Assembly: GCA_002293855.1 (NCBI GenBank)
Contig: DBEB01000010.1
Location: 1 to 63,599, forward strand
Direction: 5' to 3'
Source of the DNA: Candidatus Falkowbacteria bacterium UBA917
GTDB lineage: Bacteria > Patescibacteriota > Patescibacteriia > Patescibacteriales > Patescibacteriaceae
DNA length: 63,599 bases
The position numbers and the translations under genes were made by a program. Of this stretch, positions 26,693 through 35,352 are shown piece by piece. The notes beneath the pieces are model-generated. The model did no database searches. It had not been told where the DNA came from and saw only the letters and a list, made by a program, of their open reading frames with translations. Every line of letters begins with the position of its first letter. Position 1 is the first letter of the stretch.

Positions 26693-29173
26693 ATGGAAAA
26701 CCTTAAAAAACTATACAAAGAATTAGCCACTTCAGCCAAAGGCTTGAGTAGTTTGGAGGCAGCCAAAAGACTAAAAAAATATGGCCCCAATGAAGTTGCT
26801 AAAGCTCAAAAACTAGCACCAGTCTGGCAGTTTTTGGCTAGTTTTAAAAACCCTTTGATTATTATCCTGATTATTGCAGCAGTGATCTCGGGGGCAACTG
26901 GATCGATTAAAAATGCTTTGATAATTTTATTCATGATCTTGCTGAGTACGGTTTTGAATTTTTATCAGGAATTCAAGTCAGCTAAAGCGGCAGCTAAAAT
27001 TGCTAAGCAGTTACAACTGCAGGTCACAGCACTCAGAGACTCTAAACAAAGAGAGATTTTAAACAAAGAAGTTGTCCCTGGCGATGTGCTTTGCCTAGAT
27101 GCTGGCTCAATTATCGCCGCTGATGGATTACTGATTGAAGCTGATGATTTTTTTGTCAATGAGTCGAGCTTAACTGGTGAAAGTTTTCCAGTTGAAAAAA
27201 GAGCAAATGAAAGCAAAGAAGCGATAATCTTGGCTGGGAGCACCGTAGTATCAGGCTTTGCCAAGATGCTGGCGGCCAAAACTGGCATCAACACACAAAT
27301 CGGCAAAGTAACTCAAAGTCTAGTAAAAAAAGAAGAAATTAATGCTTTTGAAAAAGGCTTGGTAAGCTTTGGCATGATCATTGTCAAAGTTATTATATTT
27401 ATCATCTTGATTGTCTTTTTGATTAATGCCGTACTTGATCGTAACCTCATAGAATCCTTTCTGTTTTCACTAGCGATTGCGGTCGGCGTGACACCAGAGC
27501 TACTACCAGTCATTCTGGCTATTAACATGGGCAAGGCTTCGGTCAATATGGCCAAGCGTGGCGTAATCGTCAAAAGACTCGACTGCATTCCAGACTTTGG
27601 CTCGATGGATCTACTCTGCACTGATAAAACCGGCACCTTGACTCAAGACAAAATCACCTTGGTACGTTTTACTGATCTAGCTGGAACTGAAGATGAAAGC
27701 GTCTTGCGACTCGCCTACATCAACGGCTACTTTGAAACTGGTATCAAAAGCTTACTAGATAAAGCGATTATTGATTTCCGGACACTAGCAGTCGATGGCC
27801 TGCAAAAAATCGATGAGATCCCTTATGACTTCATGCGTCGCCGATCTTCGATTATCTATGAGGACAAAAATCAAAAAATAATGGTAACCAAAGGCGCTCC
27901 AGAGGAGATTTTTAAAATTTGTACTCAGTATCATCTTGATCGTGATGAGCAAATGAGTGTAGCCCGTTTACAACAATTCAAGAATTATTATGAAGATCTC
28001 AGTCGCCAAGGCTTCCGAGTCTTAGCAATCGCTACCAAATATCTAGCCGGACATGAGACTAGCCATATTGAAAACAACATGACCTTGCGTGGCTTTGTAG
28101 CCTTTTATGATCCACCTAAAAAAGATATTAAGCCAACTCTAGACTTGATCAAAAACCACGGTGTGGAGATCAAGATTTTGACTGGTGATAGCGCTCTAGT
28201 AACAACCAAAATATGCGAAGAGCTTGGCCTAAAGGTTAGCGGCATCATTAGTGGTGAGGAGCTAGATATTAATAATCTCAGTGATCAGGCACTAGCCATC
28301 AAAGTAGCTGGAGCAACAATTTGCGCTCGACTCTCCCCTAGTCAAAAAGAGCGAATAATTTTGGCTCTCAAAAAACAGGGCCGAGTGATTGGCTATCTAG
28401 GTGACGGTATTAATGATGCGCCAGCCCTCAAAGCGGCTGATGTCGGCATCAGCGTTGATAATGCCGTCGATGTAGCCAAAGAAGCGGCGGATATCATCCT
28501 AATGAAAAAGGGTCTTGCTGAAATAATGGACGCGGTAATCGAGGGTCGAAGAACCTTTGGCAATGCTATGAAGTACATGCTGATGAGTTTGTCATCAAAC
28601 TTTGGCAATATGTTTTCAATGATTGGAGCTGCTTTATTTCTCCCCTTTTTACCGATGACAGCAGGGCAAATATTACTCAATAACTTTGTCTACGATGTAG
28701 CACAATTGTCGATCCCCTCTGATAATGTTGATTCAGAATATTTAGCCAAACCAAAGCAGTGGAATTTGAAATTTATTATTCGCTACATGTTAGTCTTTGG
28801 TCCGATTTCTTCAGTCTTTGATTTTTTTACCTTTTGGATACTGTATAGCTCAATGAACTTACAGGCTGGAGCCTTTCAAGCGGGCTGGTTCCTAGAGTCA
28901 CTTGCCACTCAAGTCTTGGTGATTTATGTGATTCGAACTCGCAAGATTCCGTTTATTCAGTCCCGACCAAGCGGGCTACTAGCCCTCACAACAGTCTTAG
29001 CGGTTTTCTTTGCCTTACTAGTAGTTATGACTGGTTTAGGAGAGGTATTTGGCTTCGCTGTCTTAACTCTGCCAACAGTCCTGATGATTGGAGCGCTGGT
29101 ACTTGCTTATTTAGTGATCGTAGAAGTAGCTAAGCAAATCTTCTATCGCAAATTTCATCAGCCAGATGCTTGA
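26693..29173 (+). CDS. mgtA: Magnesium-importing P-type ATPase
   Basis: 826 residues, slightly shorter than enterobacterial MgtA (~900), mainly at the N-terminus. Motifs in order: actuator 'SSLTGES' (158-164), M4 'VGVTPELLP', 'INMGKASVNMAKRGVIVKRL' before the phosphorylation site 'CTDKTGTLTQDK' (Asp311), 'LTGDSALVT', hinge 'GYLGDGINDAPALKAADVGISV' and the C-terminal 'LPFLPMTAGQILLNNFVYDVAQLSIPSDNVD', which is distinctive of MgtA/MgtB rather than calcium pumps. It imports Mg2+ with ATP. No Mg2+-sensing leader is visible; it is second in a transcript with the GspE-like gene. It ends with TGA. Confidence 0.9.
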   Translation: MENLKKLYKELATSAKGLSSLEAAKRLKKYGPNEVAKAQKLAPVWQFLASFKNPLIIILIIAAVISGATGSIKNALIILFMILLSTVLNFYQEFKSAKAAAKIAKQLQLQVTALRDSKQREILNKEVVPGDVLCLDAGSIIAADGLLIEADDFFVNESSLTGESFPVEKRANESKEAIILAGSTVVSGFAKMLAAKTGINTQIGKVTQSLVKKEEINAFEKGLVSFGMIIVKVIIFIILIVFLINAVLDRNLIESFLFSLAIAVGVTPELLPVILAINMGKASVNMAKRGVIVKRLDCIPDFGSMDLLCTDKTGTLTQDKITLVRFTDLAGTEDESVLRLAYINGYFETGIKSLLDKAIIDFRTLAVDGLQKIDEIPYDFMRRRSSIIYEDKNQKIMVTKGAPEEIFKICTQYHLDRDEQMSVARLQQFKNYYEDLSRQGFRVLAIATKYLAGHETSHIENNMTLRGFVAFYDPPKKDIKPTLDLIKNHGVEIKILTGDSALVTTKICEELGLKVSGIISGEELDINNLSDQALAIKVAGATICARLSPSQKERIILALKKQGRVIGYLGDGINDAPALKAADVGISVDNAVDVAKEAADIILMKKGLAEIMDAVIEGRRTFGNAMKYMLMSLSSNFGNMFSMIGAALFLPFLPMTAGQILLNNFVYDVAQLSIPSDNVDSEYLAKPKQWNLKFIIRYMLVFGPISSVFDFFTFWILYSSMNLQAGAFQAGWFLESLATQVLVIYVIRTRKIPFIQSRPSGLLALTTVLAVFFALLVVMTGLGEVFGFAVLTLPTVLMIGALVLAYLVIVEVAKQIFYRKFHQPDA

Positions 29174-29200
29174 AATCCGATGACCTAAGCCTCTCTATAC

Positions 29201-29232
29201 AAAAAAGCCACTTGTTAAAAGTGGCTTTTTTT
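29201..29232. terminator. Bidirectional terminator between mgtA and nifS
   Basis: Stem GCCACTT/AAGTGGC with A-run on the left and seven T on the right (29226-29232), so it serves both converging genes. It lies 28 bases after mgtA and 4 bases beyond the nifS stop. Confidence 0.92.
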
Positions 29233-29235
29233 AAA

Positions 29236-30453
29236 TTAAGCTCGAAATTTGGCTACAATATCTGGTAGAACTTTGAGTAAAAGATCGACTTCGGAGCGAG
29301 TGTTATTTTTACCAAAAGTAAAGCGTAGCGAAGAACGAGCAGTTGAGTCTGATAGACCTAGAGCCAAGATGGCACTAGAAACTTTGCTAGTATTGTTAGC
29401 GCAAGCTGAACCGGTGGAGACGGCAATACCCGCTTCCATAGCGAGTGCCATTAAAATTGATTCGCCACTGGCACCAGTAAACGAGAGATGAGCATGAGCT
29501 GGTGAACTATTATCAAGATCAGTGTTTAAAATAATGTTGGGAATCTCCTTTTGTACACGACTGACAAAATAGTTTCTGAGCTCAGTGAGATGTTGATTGT
29601 TTTGCTCTTGATCACGCTGGACGATTTCTAGCGCCTTGGCAAGGCCGAGTACTCCTGGAACATTGATGGTACCACTGCGTAGATTGCGCTCGTGATGACC
29701 ACCGTAAATGAGGGGCAAGAGTGGTACGGACTGCCTAGCGATCAAAGCGCCGACTCCCTTGGGCCCATAAATCTTGTGAGCTGATAGCGAGAGCATATCT
29801 AGCTTGAGCTCAGCAAAGTCAGTAGTGAAGAAGTTAATGGCTTGGGTAGCATCAGTATGAAAATAGAGCTTGGTAGCTGGCTTGAGACGCTTGCCCGTTG
29901 GCAAAGCTTGCCAAGCTTTGAATCTTTGTTCATTAACCTTTTCTATCAAGCGTCCGATTTGTTTGATTGGTTGAAGAGTGCCGAGCTCGCTACTCACATA
30001 GACGATAGAAACCAAAACGGTATTATCTTGAATAGCCGATTGCAAAGCTTCTAGCTCAACTAGACCTCTGCCATTAACTGGCAAATAAGTGAGTTCTGCG
30101 AGTCCCTGGAGCTCTAACTGCTTACAAGGCTCTAAAATAGCGTCATGTTCGAGAATGCTAGTGATGATATGAGGCTTATTGATACCATTGCCAGAGAGAG
30201 CCTTAACCAAACCAAATAAAGCTAAGTTATTAGCTTCTGTAGCCCCAGAACAGAAAAGTACTTCAGAGGGACTGACATTAAAAAATTGAGCAGTGGTAGC
30301 CCTGGCCTGATCAACAGCCAAAGCTGCTTCTTGACCATAGCCATGCACTGAGGAGGCATTGGCAAATTTCTCGCTAAAGTATGGCAAGATCGCTGATAGG
30401 ACTTCTGGGTCGGTAGGCGTAGTGGCACTATGATCGAAATAAATCTTAGACAT
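29236..30453 (-). CDS. nifS: Cysteine desulfurase, IscS/NifS class
   Basis: 405 residues from the ATG at 30453; an upstream TTG is disfavoured because the family starts 'IYFDHSATTP'. PLP enzyme: the Schiff-base Lys lies in 'LSLSAHKIYGPKGVGAL', and the catalytic Cys in 'GSACANNTSK' on the long flexible loop of group I enzymes. It frees sulfur from cysteine for Fe-S clusters and tRNA thiolation. It is 6 bases downstream of the Nfu-like scaffold gene, a sulfur donor plus scaffold pair. No iscU or sufBCD is in the window. Confidence 0.93.
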   Translation of the reverse strand: MSKIYFDHSATTPTDPEVLSAILPYFSEKFANASSVHGYGQEAALAVDQARATTAQFFNVSPSEVLFCSGATEANNLALFGLVKALSGNGINKPHIITSILEHDAILEPCKQLELQGLAELTYLPVNGRGLVELEALQSAIQDNTVLVSIVYVSSELGTLQPIKQIGRLIEKVNEQRFKAWQALPTGKRLKPATKLYFHTDATQAINFFTTDFAELKLDMLSLSAHKIYGPKGVGALIARQSVPLLPLIYGGHHERNLRSGTINVPGVLGLAKALEIVQRDQEQNNQHLTELRNYFVSRVQKEIPNIILNTDLDNSSPAHAHLSFTGASGESILMALAMEAGIAVSTGSACANNTSKVSSAILALGLSDSTARSSLRFTFGKNNTRSEVDLLLKVLPDIVAKFRA

Positions 30454-30459
30454 AGCCAA

Positions 30460-30699
30460 TTATTCTTCGAGAGCTTCTACGGCCGTGACACCTGGCACTT
30501 CAGCTTTGAGCTGTGGCTCAACAGCTTCTTTGATGCTGATAGCTGCCATGGCACAGCCACTACAAGCACCGGTTAGACGCAAAGTAGCGACACCGGTAGC
30601 TGGATTAAAGCTAATAAACTCCATATTACCACCGTCAGCCTGGATAGCTGGCCGTAATTTAGCAAGTGAAGCCTCGATTTGTTCGGGAATAGTAGTCAT
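30460..30699 (-). CDS. nfu: NifU C-terminal-like iron-sulfur scaffold
   Basis: 79 residues, a single Nfu domain. The cluster-binding motif CxxC is in 'GACSGCAMAAISIK', preceded by the family's 'LRPAIQADGGNMEFI'. Nfu holds and passes [4Fe-4S] or [2Fe-2S] clusters. It is the first gene of the nfu-nifS pair. The -10 box ends about 10 bases before the ATG, so the leader is only about 4 bases, and there is no SD sequence. Confidence 0.93.
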   Translation of the reverse strand: MTTIPEQIEASLAKLRPAIQADGGNMEFISFNPATGVATLRLTGACSGCAMAAISIKEAVEPQLKAEVPGVTAVEALEE

Positions 30700-30709
30700 A
30701 ATGGTTTAT

Positions 30710-30738
30710 ACTATACTAATAATTATCTTTTATGTCAA
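30710..30738 (-). promoter_or_regulatory. Promoter of nfu-nifS
   Basis: Minus strand: TTGACA (30733-30738), 17 bases, TATAGT (30710-30715). The predicted start is near 30703, about 4 bases from the ATG. It is back to back with the dnaB promoter. Confidence 0.85.
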
Positions 30739-30817
30739 TAATTAAGGCGCTGGCTCAGTGGCTATAGACAAGTTATTAAAAAGTGATTTTAGACCACGAT
30801 TAGCTTGCTTTTACAAG

Positions 30818-30846
30818 TTGAAAAAAGCCACTCAGCTTGTTAAGAT
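30818..30846 (+). promoter_or_regulatory. Promoter of dnaB operon
   Basis: TTGAAA (30818-30823), 17 bases, TAAGAT (30841-30846). The predicted start is near 30853, about 20 bases before the ATG. Confidence 0.65.
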
Positions 30847-30873
30847 ATAGGAAATAATTTTAGCTTTGACGAC

Positions 30874-32259
30874 ATGGAGAGCTTGAGAGAAAAAATCGCC
30901 CCACAAAACCTAGAAGCTGAGACGTATGTGCTCGGCGCTTTACTGGTAGACAAAAACAGCATGATCAGAATTGCTGACATGCTCAGACCAGAAGATTTTT
31001 ATAGTGATGCCAATGCCCTCGTCTACGGCACGATGCTCGAGCTCTATGCTAAGCATAGTCCGATTGACATTATCAGCCTCTCCAGCAAATTAACTGAGAA
31101 AAATAAATTAACGGAAGTCGGTGGTCGCAGTTATCTAGCGGGCCTCGCTAGCGCAATCGGCTCCTCGTCAAACCTCGAATACTATGCTCAGTTGGTGCAG
31201 AAAAAAGCGACATTACGTCGTTTGATTGACGCCGCTAATCAGATCTCTAACCTTGGCTATCAAGAAGACGAAGAACTAGATGCGATCTTGGATGCTGCTG
31301 AACAGAAGCTGTTTAATGTCTCACAAAATGTTTTGAAACAAAACTTTGCACCGATTGACAGCTTATTAACCAGCGCCTTTGATCGTATTGACGAACTGCA
31401 TAAGCAAAGTGGTAAATTACGAGGACTACCAACTGGCTTTCACGAACTAGACAATCTCCTCGCTGGCTTACAAAACTCTGACTTAATTATTTTGGCAGCC
31501 AGACCGTCAGTTGGTAAGACTTCGCTAGCTATGGATCTAGCTCGCCAAGTGGCGATTAAAAATAAAAAAGCAGTAGGAGTGTTTAGCTTAGAAATGAGCA
31601 AAGAGCAGCTAGTAGACAGAATGCTCTGTGCTCAAGCTAATGTCAGCTTGTGGAAGATGCGCACTGGCAAACTCTCGGACAATGATGCTGAAGATGATTT
31701 TGCCAAGATCGGCCAAGCGATGGGTGAACTATCAGAAGCACCGATTTATATTGACGACTCCCCTGGCCTCAATATCATGGAGATCAGAACTAAGGCACGA
31801 CGACTGCAGATGGAAAAAGGACTAGCCTTGCTAATCATTGACTACTTGCAATTAATGGAAGGTCGCGGTAAATATAAGGATAACCGTGTTAATGAAGTAT
31901 CAGAAATCTCTCGGTCGCTCAAAATCATTGCTAAGGAATTGAATATTCCGGTAATCGCCCTGTCTCAGCTATCTCGAGCCGTGGAGCAATCCAAGCCAGC
32001 GATTCCGAAGCTGTCACACTTGCGTGAATCTGGATCTATTGAACAAGATGCGGATGTGGTAATGTTTGTCTACCGTCGTGGAGCGGATCGCAACTACGAT
32101 CTCAACAATCTGACGGATGACGAAAAGAGTCACGCGACGATTTATGTAGCGAAGCACAGAAACGGACCAATTGGCATGGTCAACCTGCGCTTTGATGGTG
32201 ACACAGTTAGCTTCAAAAATGATGCGAGTCTAAAAGGCATAGAAGCACCAGAATTTTAA
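30874..32259 (+). CDS. dnaB: Replicative DNA helicase DnaB
   Basis: 461 residues. An N-terminal domain (about 8-110, 'NLEAETYVLGALLVD') is joined by a linker to the RecA-like motor with 'GLPTGFHELDNLLAGLQ', Walker A 'AARPSVGKTS' (209-217), Walker B 'LALLIIDYLQLMEG', and 'LSQLSRAVEQ', 'HLRESGSIEQDADVVMFVYR' towards the end. It unwinds the fork as a hexamer. No intein is inserted. First gene of an operon with ybaB and recR. No SD. Confidence 0.97.
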   Translation: MESLREKIAPQNLEAETYVLGALLVDKNSMIRIADMLRPEDFYSDANALVYGTMLELYAKHSPIDIISLSSKLTEKNKLTEVGGRSYLAGLASAIGSSSNLEYYAQLVQKKATLRRLIDAANQISNLGYQEDEELDAILDAAEQKLFNVSQNVLKQNFAPIDSLLTSAFDRIDELHKQSGKLRGLPTGFHELDNLLAGLQNSDLIILAARPSVGKTSLAMDLARQVAIKNKKAVGVFSLEMSKEQLVDRMLCAQANVSLWKMRTGKLSDNDAEDDFAKIGQAMGELSEAPIYIDDSPGLNIMEIRTKARRLQMEKGLALLIIDYLQLMEGRGKYKDNRVNEVSEISRSLKIIAKELNIPVIALSQLSRAVEQSKPAIPKLSHLRESGSIEQDADVVMFVYRRGADRNYDLNNLTDDEKSHATIYVAKHRNGPIGMVNLRFDGDTVSFKNDASLKGIEAPEF

Positions 32260-32278
32260 TAATTAATCAAATAGCATT

Positions 32279-32566
32279 ATGTTTAACAAATTGAAACAAA
32301 TCAAAGACCTACGTAGCCAAGCCAAAATGATGCAGAGCGCTCTTGCTAGTGAAACTGTTACTCATGAAAAAAATGGCATCACTATCACTATGGATGGCAA
32401 TATGACTGTGACAAAAATCAGTATTGCTGACAAAAATCGTGATGATTTGGAAAAGTCTTTGGCTGAAGCTTATAACAGCACTATCAAAGAAGCGCAAAAA
32501 GTGATGGCTAAGAAGATGCAAGAAATGGGTGGACTAGCTAATCTTGGCGATTTACTCAAAGGTTAA
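32279..32566 (+). CDS. ybaB: YbaB/EbfC-family nucleoid-associated protein
   Basis: 95 residues, the usual small size. N-terminal helix rich in Lys/Gln/Met ('LKQIKDLRSQAKMMQSAL'), a central beta section with 'GITITMDGNMTVTKISI' and a C-terminal helix ending 'MQEMGGLANLGDLLKG'. The family forms dimers that bind DNA and usually lies beside recR, as here (2-base gap), often after dnaX; dnaB takes that place in this window. Confidence 0.93.
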   Translation: MFNKLKQIKDLRSQAKMMQSALASETVTHEKNGITITMDGNMTVTKISIADKNRDDLEKSLAEAYNSTIKEAQKVMAKKMQEMGGLANLGDLLKG

Positions 32567-32568
32567 TT

Positions 32569-33168
32569 ATGAGATATCCGGCCGTAGTCCAAAAGCTAAT
32601 TGAACAACTAGCCCAGTGGCCAACAGTCGGACCAAAGACAGCGGAGCGCTTTGCTTTTTATCTCATCAAGCAAAGGCCAGAGTTTTTGAGAGCGCTTGCC
32701 CAAAGCCTATTGGACTTACAAGGACAACTGACTCAATGCCAAGTTTGTCACAATATCACCGTCGAAAATCCCTGTGCCATTTGCCGTGATCACAATCGTG
32801 AACGAAGCATCTTGTGCGTAGTGGCGGACAGTCGTGATCTAGCAGCGATTGAAGAAACTGGTCAGTATAAGGGCCTCTTTCATGTCTTGAATGGGACGAT
32901 TAGTTCGGTAGCCAGCGGTCAACGTGAAGGTCTAACTATTAACCATCTACTAGAAAGAGTTGCCAGTCAAAGTATCAGCGAAGTGATACTCGCCTTTAAT
33001 CCGGATATCGAAGGTGAAACGACCGCCCTTTATCTAATCCGAATGATGAATAGCACTAAAGTGCGTATCACTCGGCTTGCTAGAGGCTTGCCAGCTGGAG
33101 CGAGTCTAGACTATGCTGACCCAATGACACTCAGTCATGCCCTAAACTATCGTAATAATATTAAATAA
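32569..33168 (+). CDS. recR: Recombination mediator RecR
   Basis: 199 residues, full length. N-terminal helix-hairpin-helix ('WPTVGPKTAERFAFYL'), Cys4 zinc finger (CQVCHNI...CAIC, about 57-72) and the Toprim domain with 'LCVVADSRDLAAIEETGQYKGLFHVLNG' and 'EVILAFNPDIEGETTALYL'; the C-terminal 'RGLPAGASLDYADPMTLSHAL' is conserved. It works with RecO, present at 54699-55304, to load RecA at gaps. Confidence 0.96.
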   Translation: MRYPAVVQKLIEQLAQWPTVGPKTAERFAFYLIKQRPEFLRALAQSLLDLQGQLTQCQVCHNITVENPCAICRDHNRERSILCVVADSRDLAAIEETGQYKGLFHVLNGTISSVASGQREGLTINHLLERVASQSISEVILAFNPDIEGETTALYLIRMMNSTKVRITRLARGLPAGASLDYADPMTLSHALNYRNNIK

Positions 33169-33195
33169 TTTTGTTCATTTACAAAGGAGTGCCCA

Positions 33196-33633
33196 ATGAT
33201 GACAAGCAAAGACTTTGAAGATGTGCTACAGACTATAGCGGCTCTAGACAAAGAATTTAATGACTACACTGATAAACTCTGTCAGTATTTACTAAGCTTA
33301 TCTGGAGCTAAAACAAGTTACGGCTCGCCACTAAGTAGAATGAAGATAGTCGAAGATTTTGAGCAAAAAGCTAAGCTAAACAAGCAAGCAGTAGCTAAAC
33401 TCATTGACCGTAACAGATTGATAAATGAAGAGCTACTAGGGATTTGCCAAGCAAACGGTGGAGAGATCAATGAAGTGGCTAGTAACTACTGCTATGTTGC
33501 AAAGAAAATACTCTGCGATTCTATTGACATGAGAGTACTAGTACTACAGCGAGCCTGCAAAACACAGGCATTAAAAATTATTGCCTTGAATACTTGGCCA
33601 GTGAGCATAGATCAAAAAAACCGCCTCAATTAA
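33196..33633 (+). CDS. Orphan soluble helical protein with strong SD
   Basis: 145 residues, no family recognised. It is predicted all-helical and mildly acidic in its first half, with Lys-rich helices around 50-70 and four cysteines in the C-terminal half. No signal peptide or membrane segment. The start is ATG-ATG; the first is favoured by an AAGGAG sequence 6 bases upstream (33184-33189). The gap to recR is 27 bases, so it could be co-transcribed. The stop codon lies inside the loop/stem region of the following terminator. Confidence 0.7.
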   Translation: MMTSKDFEDVLQTIAALDKEFNDYTDKLCQYLLSLSGAKTSYGSPLSRMKIVEDFEQKAKLNKQAVAKLIDRNRLINEELLGICQANGGEINEVASNYCYVAKKILCDSIDMRVLVLQRACKTQALKIIALNTWPVSIDQKNRLN

Positions 33634-33644
33634 GGCGGTTTTTT
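33614..33644. terminator. Bidirectional terminator overlapping the orphan gene's stop
   Basis: AACCGCCT/AGGCGGTT stem with six A on the left and six T on the right (33639-33644). It serves the plus-strand orphan and the minus-strand zinc-ribbon gene (stop at 33660). Confidence 0.92.
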
Positions 33645-33659
33645 CTTTGTCTAGTCAGA

Positions 33660-34238
33660 TTATTTCTTGCTAGTCTTTTTGGCTTTTGGCTCAGCCTTAG
33701 CTCTGGTCTTTTTGACTGGAGCTTCAGCTTGAGCGATCTCTTCGATCAGTTCTTCAATTTCGTCATTGAAGACCTTAGGAGTAGCTGGGATATTGAGAGC
33801 CTTGATAATAGTATCAAGCTTAGCATGCAGAGAGCTAAACTGATCTTTACACTGGCAAGAACCACCAGACTTAGGAGCAGCAGAGCTACCACCACGACCG
33901 AAACAATTGTCACAGAAAACTGGCTTACCGCTGGTAGGGCGGAAAGGCACTTGGCAGCGATTGCCACAAGTGTCACAGCTAGCTGGGAACATTTTCTTTT
34001 CAGCGCGATCAAAGCTGTTGTAACGATCACGACCGAAATCACGATCATCATAATCGTTATCACGTTGCTGACCAAAACATTCACTGCAATAAACTGGTTT
34101 GTCACCAGTTGGGCGGAAAGGCACTTCACAGCTACGACCACAGTCGGAGCAAGTAGCACGGTGCATAGTCTTTTCACGATCGCCGCCGAAGCGCTTAGAG
34201 CCACCGAAGGAGCGATTTTCTCGTCTAAATTGTCCCAT
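33660..34238 (-). CDS. Protein with two CxxC-x17-CxxC zinc ribbons
   Basis: 192 residues. Two near-identical modules, each CxxC, 17 residues, CxxC, with the core 'CEVPFRPTGDKPVYC' and 'CQVPFRPTSGKPVFC', at about 30-54 and 86-110, separated by an Asp/Arg-rich linker. A basic Gly/Arg/Ser-rich N-terminus and an Ala/Lys-rich basic C-terminus suggest nucleic-acid binding. Middle residues 125-165 form a helical acidic region. The CxxC-x17-CxxC domain is widespread in CPR; its function is unknown to me. Single gene with its own promoter and a ~90-base leader. Confidence 0.85.
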   Translation of the reverse strand: MGQFRRENRSFGGSKRFGGDREKTMHRATCSDCGRSCEVPFRPTGDKPVYCSECFGQQRDNDYDDRDFGRDRYNSFDRAEKKMFPASCDTCGNRCQVPFRPTSGKPVFCDNCFGRGGSSAAPKSGGSCQCKDQFSSLHAKLDTIIKALNIPATPKVFNDEIEELIEEIAQAEAPVKKTRAKAEPKAKKTSKK

Positions 34239-34334
34239 ATTTATTAAAAAATTATTTATAAGCTATTAGTTCAGTTGGATCGCCAAATAGAGAAAATAGC
34301 TAATTAAGCGCAAAGTGAAGAATAGTAAGTCACT

Positions 34335-34363
34335 ATTATCACATATTTTTGATAAAAAAGCAA
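34335..34363 (-). promoter_or_regulatory. Promoter of the zinc-ribbon gene
   Basis: Minus strand: TTGCTT (34358-34363), 17 bases, GATAAT (34335-34340) with an upstream TG. The predicted start is near 34328, giving a leader of about 90 bases without an SD. Confidence 0.65.
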
Positions 34364-34379
34364 GAGTGGCCTCGAGTGG

Positions 34380-35258
34380 CTAAAGCTTGAAGCCTAGTTT
34401 GAGTCTGCGGACCAAGAAATACAGGCCGATTAGCCCAAAAATTACCAAAACGATAAAACCAGCCAGTCCAGCTGAACGAATCAATAATTTACTACCGGTA
34501 GCAAAAATTAAGAGCCAAAAGGCATAAGAACCAGCATTAAAGGTAGCGTGCATAAAGGCAGTCAGAATAGTGCTGGTAGTCTTGAGCCAGACATAGCTAA
34601 GCCAGAGGCCAAAGGCCAGCAACATAAAGAAGCTAAGTGCTACAGCTGGCCAAGTAGCAGTCACCGAAGCAAAACCAAGCAGGCTGATAATAGCCAAGTG
34701 CCAGAGTGCCCAGAGAGTAGAGCTAATGACAATGGCCCTGACAGTGCCGAGTGGCGCAAGAGCTGGTAAAAGAAAGCCACGCCAGCCGATCTCTTCGCCG
34801 AGCGCTGGGATCATATTGATGATAGGAGCTAAAATAAATGTTAAAAGTGGCACAATGATAATGAGCAAAGGCGTTGGCAAAGGCAAGCTAGGCGCGTAGC
34901 TATCTAGAAAATTAGCCAGAGTCCAATTAGTCGGGATGATGAAGGCCCAGGTCAAGCCATAGTTAATAATAAAGCCCAGAGCAATGGTGGCGTAACTCTG
35001 AAGATAAAGCCTGAGTGGTCCCAGTCGCCAACCTAGATCATGAACTGGTCGATGAAAGAGTAAGCGCTGAACCAAGATCGCCGAAGCCGCTGGAATGAAC
35101 ATAGCGAGCAAAAGCAGTAACTGACGAATGATGGCACGATCAAGGCCACTCGCTAGATGAGCAAGGAAATACTGAGCGGCAAATAAAAAGACGGCTGTAC
35201 CCAGAATAGTCAGTAGTAAAAAGATAATGATGGCGCGTCTGGTAATAGAAGCTAACAT
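34380..35258 (-). CDS. CPBP-family intramembrane metalloprotease
   Basis: 292 residues with about eight membrane segments. The CPBP/ABI motifs are present: 'GEEIGWRGFLLPAL' (motif 1, tandem Glu), 'WALWHLAI' (motif 2, His) and 'HATFNAGSYAFW' (motif 3). Family members act as CAAX-type or bacteriocin-immunity and processing proteases; the substrate is unknown. The -10 box of its promoter ends 7 bases before the ATG, predicting a leaderless mRNA. Confidence 0.9.
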   Translation of the reverse strand: MLASITRRAIIIFLLLTILGTAVFLFAAQYFLAHLASGLDRAIIRQLLLLLAMFIPAASAILVQRLLFHRPVHDLGWRLGPLRLYLQSYATIALGFIINYGLTWAFIIPTNWTLANFLDSYAPSLPLPTPLLIIIVPLLTFILAPIINMIPALGEEIGWRGFLLPALAPLGTVRAIVISSTLWALWHLAIISLLGFASVTATWPAVALSFFMLLAFGLWLSYVWLKTTSTILTAFMHATFNAGSYAFWLLIFATGSKLLIRSAGLAGFIVLVIFGLIGLYFLVRRLKLGFKL

Positions 35259-35264
35259 AGACTA

Positions 35265-35293
35265 ATTGTAACAAGATTAAAATAAGCTTTCAA
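35265..35293 (-). promoter_or_regulatory. Promoter of CPBP gene, predicting a leaderless mRNA
   Basis: Minus strand: TTGAAA (35288-35293), 17 bases, TACAAT (35265-35270). Seven bases further is the A of the ATG (35258). Confidence 0.72.
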
Positions 35294-35305
35294 TCATCAC
35301 CAAAA

Positions 35306-35337
35306 ACAAAAGACCCCACGAGGGTGGAGTCTTTTGT
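35306..35337 (-). terminator. Terminator of the cold-shock gene
   Basis: A 14-position stem with one mismatch (acaaaagac.../...gtcttttgt) and a GAGG-type loop. It lies 15 bases after the csp stop and is T-rich on the minus strand. Confidence 0.85.
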
Positions 35338-35352
35338 AAGATCAGGTGCTAA

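Noticed and set aside
29160..29185. An alternative code in which TGA is glycine (as in Gracilibacteria/SR1)
   Set aside because: mgtA and the 37-residue peptide end in TGA near terminators, and no gene has an internal TGA.
33594..34247. 217-residue plus-strand frame over the zinc-ribbon gene
   Set aside because: Antisense of a recognisable zinc-ribbon protein; Thr/Ser-rich low complexity and crosses a terminator.
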